DNA of 42,422 nucleotides from RDXT01 sp033765305 (GTDB taxonomy: Bacteria > Bacteroidota > Bacteroidia > J057): positions 1 through 42,422 of the forward strand of contig JANRID010000013.1 in NCBI GenBank assembly GCA_033765305.1, read 5' to 3'. This document shows positions 39,822 through 42,422 of this stretch, piece after piece. The first letter of the stretch is position 1. Every line of letters starts with the position of its first letter. The position numbers and the translations under genes are program-made. Below the pieces are notes generated by a model. That model ran no database searches. It was not told the DNA's origin and saw only the letters and a program-made list of their open reading frames with translations.

Positions 39822-42251
39822 ATGAACCTTCTCCAACTTGGCGCCGCAGGCATCGCCTGCCTTGCGCTGCACCCGCTGGCGGCCCAGACCGTTGTGCATG
39901 GCCGCATTACCGGCGAACAGGGCCAGCCGCTGTCCTCCGCAACCGTGCTGCTGCTCGCCGAAGCCGACAGCTCCCTCGTAAAAGGCGCGCTCAGCAACCG
40001 CGAAGGCGGCTTTCTGCTCGAAGGCCTCCAGCCGGGCACCTACCTGCTCGCGGCCAAGCTGGCCGGGCATGCCGATTATTACTCCCCCGCCTTCCGCCTG
40101 CAGGCGCAGGACGGGGTGAAGGAACTCGGCGCCATTGCCCTCCAGGAGGCGGCGCTGACGATCGCCGAAGTAATCCTGACCGCCCAAAAACCGCTGTACG
40201 AGCAGCGCATTGATCGCCTGAGCATCAACGTCGAAAACAGCATCACTGCGGCCGGCGCCAATGCGCTCGAGATCCTGGAGCGCTCGCCGGGGGTGACGGT
40301 CAACCGCCAGAACAGCCTCATCTCGATGGCCGGCAAGGCGGGCGTGGTGCTGATGATCAACGGCAAACCCTCCCGGATGCCCCCGGAGGCCATCGCGCAG
40401 TACCTCGCCGGCATGCCCGCCGGCAATATCCAGCGGATCGAGCTGATCAGCACTCCGCCCGCCCAGCTGGATGCGGAAGGCAATGCAGGCTATATCAACA
40501 TTGTGCTGAAGCAGCGCAGCGACTTCGGTACGAATGGCTCCCTGACGGTTTCCGCCGGAGCCGGCCGGGGCACGACCGCGTCCACCGCCATCAGCCTGAA
40601 CTACCGCAACGAGCGCTTCAATCTGTTCGGCTCCTATGCGCTCAGCCGCCAGGCCCAGGAGTTTGCGGTGAATGCCGAGCGGGAGCTGCTGCTGAATGGC
40701 CAGCAGATCCGCGTGCAGAATTTCACGCTCCGGCGGCCTTCGGTCCAGCGCAACCACAACCTCCGGGCCGGGCTCGACTGGAATCTGGGTGCCCGCACGG
40801 TGCTCGGCCTCCTCCTCTCCGGATACGACAACCGCTATTCGCAGGAATCGGTCAACCGCACCATTACCTCCCTCAACGGCCTGGTCGACACCCTGCTGAG
40901 CATTCCCAACCAGGAAATCAACCACTGGCAGCATCTCGGCGGCAACCTCAACTTCCTGCACCGCTTCGGCGAGCGCGCCACCCTGGCTTTCGATGCGGAT
41001 TACCTGTATTACAAGCAGTATCAGCCCGTCAGCTACGAGCTGATCTACCGGGACGGCAAGGAAAACTTCCTGTTCAGCTCTAGTCTGTTCAGCAGCAAGT
41101 CCACTCCGATCCGGATCGGCGTAGGCAAAGTGGACTATACGGCGGCCCCCTCGGAGCGGCTCCGGCTGGAAGCCGGATTGAAAGCCACCCAGTCCCGCTT
41201 CGACAACGATATCCGGGTGCTCTATATCCGGGATGGCGTGTACCTGAACGACCCGGAGCTGAACGGCCTATTTTTCATGGACGAGGTCATCGCTGCCGCC
41301 TATGCAGCGGCAGATTTCCAGGCCAATGCCCGCACCCAGCTGAAAGCCGGCCTGCGCTATGAATACACCGATACCCGCCTGGGATCGGAGCAGGATCCGG
41401 AACTCCTGGCCCGGCGCTATGGCAGATGGTTTCCCAGCATCTTCCTCTCCCGGACCCTCAGCGAGCAGCAGAGCCTCGGCCTGTCTTTCAGCCGGCGCAT
41501 CACCCGGCCCTCGTTCAACGATCTGGCGCCCTTCGTGTACGTGATCGATCCCAATACGACGCTGGCCGGCAATCTGGCGCTGCAGCCCTCCATTGCCAGC
41601 AGCGTGAAGCTGGACTACCGGTTCAAATCGGCCTTGCTGTCTCTCCAGTACACGCATGAAGACAGCGCCATTGCCTTCTTCCAGCTGCAGGTGCAGGAGG
41701 GCACGCTGCAGCAGCAGATTGCCTCGCAGAACATGAAAAACCGCAGAACAGCGGCAGCGAGCATCGCCCTGCCCTGGCAGCCGGCGCCCTGGTTCAGCAT
41801 GCAGCACAGCCTGACTGCCATCTGGCAGGAGGCAAACACCTATGTGTTCGGAGACCTGGTGCAGATCCGGGCTGCCAGCCTGCAGATCAACTCCGCCTTC
41901 CGCTTCAGCCTGCCGGGCGCCCTCAGCGCGGAAATAGCCGGGTTTTATCAGTCGAGGGGCGTATCGGGCGGCTCGGTATCCCTGCCTGCCGGCATCCTCA
42001 ACGCCGGCATCCAGAAAACCTTCAAAGGCCAGGGCGGCAGCCTGCGCTTCGGGGTGGACGATCTGCTGAATTCGCTGCAGAACCGCGTCGAGATCCGCTT
42101 TCCGGAGTATGGCATCTACTCCAGTGCGAACATCGACTTCAGCCAGCGGACTTTCAAGCTCAGCTATGCCCGCAGCTTCGGCAACTCGCAGCTGAAGGCG
42201 GCGCGCCAGCGCGAAGGGGGCGCCGGCGAAGAGCGCCAGCGGGTGCAGTAG
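39822..42251 (+). CDS. Outer-membrane beta-barrel protein (TonB-receptor-like, OMP_b-brl_3 type)
   Basis: An 809-residue outer-membrane protein. I placed the start at 39822, which gives a signal peptide (MNLLQLGAAGIACLALHPLA, then AQ). About 22-110 is a carboxypeptidase-regulatory-like domain (VHGRITGEQGQPLSSATVLL). A plug-like part follows (ALEILERSPGVTVNRQNSL, VVLMINGKPSRMPPEAIAQY, then IQRIELISTPPAQLDAEGNA), and the rest is barrel (for example LSRTLSEQQSLGLSFSRRIT, residues 546-565). The 'NINVVLK'-like NIVLKQRS and this barrel style mark the outer-membrane beta-barrel family 3 of Bacteroidota, usually listed as TonB-dependent receptor relatives. The substrate is unknown, and it is separated from the phytase genes by the hairpin region. 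Confidence 0.92.
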   Translation: MNLLQLGAAGIACLALHPLAAQTVVHGRITGEQGQPLSSATVLLLAEADSSLVKGALSNREGGFLLEGLQPGTYLLAAKLAGHADYYSPAFRLQAQDGVKELGAIALQEAALTIAEVILTAQKPLYEQRIDRLSINVENSITAAGANALEILERSPGVTVNRQNSLISMAGKAGVVLMINGKPSRMPPEAIAQYLAGMPAGNIQRIELISTPPAQLDAEGNAGYINIVLKQRSDFGTNGSLTVSAGAGRGTTASTAISLNYRNERFNLFGSYALSRQAQEFAVNAERELLLNGQQIRVQNFTLRRPSVQRNHNLRAGLDWNLGARTVLGLLLSGYDNRYSQESVNRTITSLNGLVDTLLSIPNQEINHWQHLGGNLNFLHRFGERATLAFDADYLYYKQYQPVSYELIYRDGKENFLFSSSLFSSKSTPIRIGVGKVDYTAAPSERLRLEAGLKATQSRFDNDIRVLYIRDGVYLNDPELNGLFFMDEVIAAAYAAADFQANARTQLKAGLRYEYTDTRLGSEQDPELLARRYGRWFPSIFLSRTLSEQQSLGLSFSRRITRPSFNDLAPFVYVIDPNTTLAGNLALQPSIASSVKLDYRFKSALLSLQYTHEDSAIAFFQLQVQEGTLQQQIASQNMKNRRTAAASIALPWQPAPWFSMQHSLTAIWQEANTYVFGDLVQIRAASLQINSAFRFSLPGALSAEIAGFYQSRGVSGGSVSLPAGILNAGIQKTFKGQGGSLRFGVDDLLNSLQNRVEIRFPEYGIYSSANIDFSQRTFKLSYARSFGNSQLKAARQREGGAGEERQRVQ

Positions 42252-42288
42252 CGTCAGATGCCCCATGCGGCAGATCGGGGAAAATACC

Positions 42289-42296
42289 TATCTTGA
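42289..42296 (+). promoter_or_regulatory. Possible -7 box at the right edge
   Basis: TATCTTGA lies 4 bp before an ATG. The surrounding sequence (GGGGAAAA, then CTATCTT, then GATATGG) repeats the arrangement ahead of the WG-repeat lipoprotein at 8417-8444. Confidence 0.4.
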
Positions 42297-42300
42297 GGAT

Positions 42301-42422
42301 ATGGAATTCAGGTATTTAGAAACAGCGCTGACCGGGCGTTGCGCCATGCCGGACGGCAAGGGCGCCTGCCCGGCCAGCCGTGTATGCGGAGGCCTTGCAG
42401 GGGCTGCTGGCGCGGGGAGGCG
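42301..42422 (+). CDS. Possible gene start cut by the window edge
   Basis: An ATG at 42301 opens a frame that runs off the window (MEFRYLETALTGRC, then Gly/Ala-rich). The promoter-like box before it argues for a real start, but the last 20 residues have a poor composition, and another frame looks more protein-like there. No family can be assigned. Confidence 0.25.
   Translation, partial: MEFRYLETALTGRCAMPDGKGACPASRVCGGLAGAAGAGR

Noticed and set aside
30062..42251. Polysaccharide utilisation locus
   Set aside because: Several outer-membrane receptors are present but there is no SusD-type lipoprotein and no glycoside hydrolase; the only degradative enzyme is a phytase.

Overview
The window is about 42 kb of high-GC chromosomal DNA that looks like the Bacteroidota, most plausibly a Saprospiraceae-like or related high-GC lineage. 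The evidence is: TonB-dependent outer-membrane proteins with N-terminal carboxypeptidase-regulatory-like domains (three of them), a LytS/LytT-type kinase and regulator pair, lipoproteins with short lipoboxes, a membrane-tethered TPR-HTH regulator, and Bacteroidota-type promoters (TTG, 18-21 bp, then a variant of TAnnTTTG) ahead of several genes. The exact lineage is inference. I see no tRNA or rRNA gene, CRISPR array, IS element or prophage.

Layout. 1-3.2 kb: the end of a MNT-type nucleotidyltransferase, a small SRPBCC-like protein, a tiny membrane protein, and a ParA ATPase with a ribbon-helix-helix-like partner; an ECF sigma factor runs divergently from parA. 3.2-12.6 kb: a membrane protein paired with the sigma factor, then mostly housekeeping and envelope genes (PLP aminotransferase, thioredoxin-like 2Fe-2S ferredoxin, UbiA-type prenyltransferase, tandem lipocalin-like exported protein, alpha/beta hydrolase, WG-repeat lipoprotein, M23 peptidase, PdxJ, HtrA/DegQ). 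13-18.5 kb: an exported trypsin-like protease faces, tail to tail, a very large CHAT protease-STAND NTPase-transmembrane-WD40 protein; this is the most conflict-system-like part of the window. 19-24.1 kb: the LytS/LytT pair, then the conserved three-gene cluster of circularly permuted ATP-grasp, alpha-E and transglutaminase proteins.

24.4-29.8 kb: a 1135-residue lipoprotein with an N-terminal beta-propeller, HEAT repeats and a C-terminal cytochrome c domain, then a GNAT acetyltransferase, a DUF1835 protein and an SRPBCC protein. 30-34.2 kb: a TonB-dependent receptor followed by the TPR-TM-HTH regulator. 34.4-39.3 kb: a probable phytate-acquisition locus, made of a TonB-dependent receptor, a strikingly acidic lipoprotein and a beta-propeller phytase. 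39.3-39.8 kb: a gene-free, hairpin-rich stretch with two copies of a dispersed-type palindrome (GTAGAGACGC arms). 39.8-42.3 kb: an outer-membrane beta-barrel protein. The right edge may hold the start of one more gene.

The candidates most worth following are the CHAT-STAND-TM-WD40 protein (its topology suggests an extracytoplasmic propeller wired to a cytoplasmic protease), the acidic lipoprotein inside the phytase locus, the ParA partner with repeated amphipathic motifs, and the hairpin cluster at 39.4-39.6 kb. Start codons were often moved from the longest open frame to fit signal peptides, family starts and promoter boxes; this is stated in each entry.
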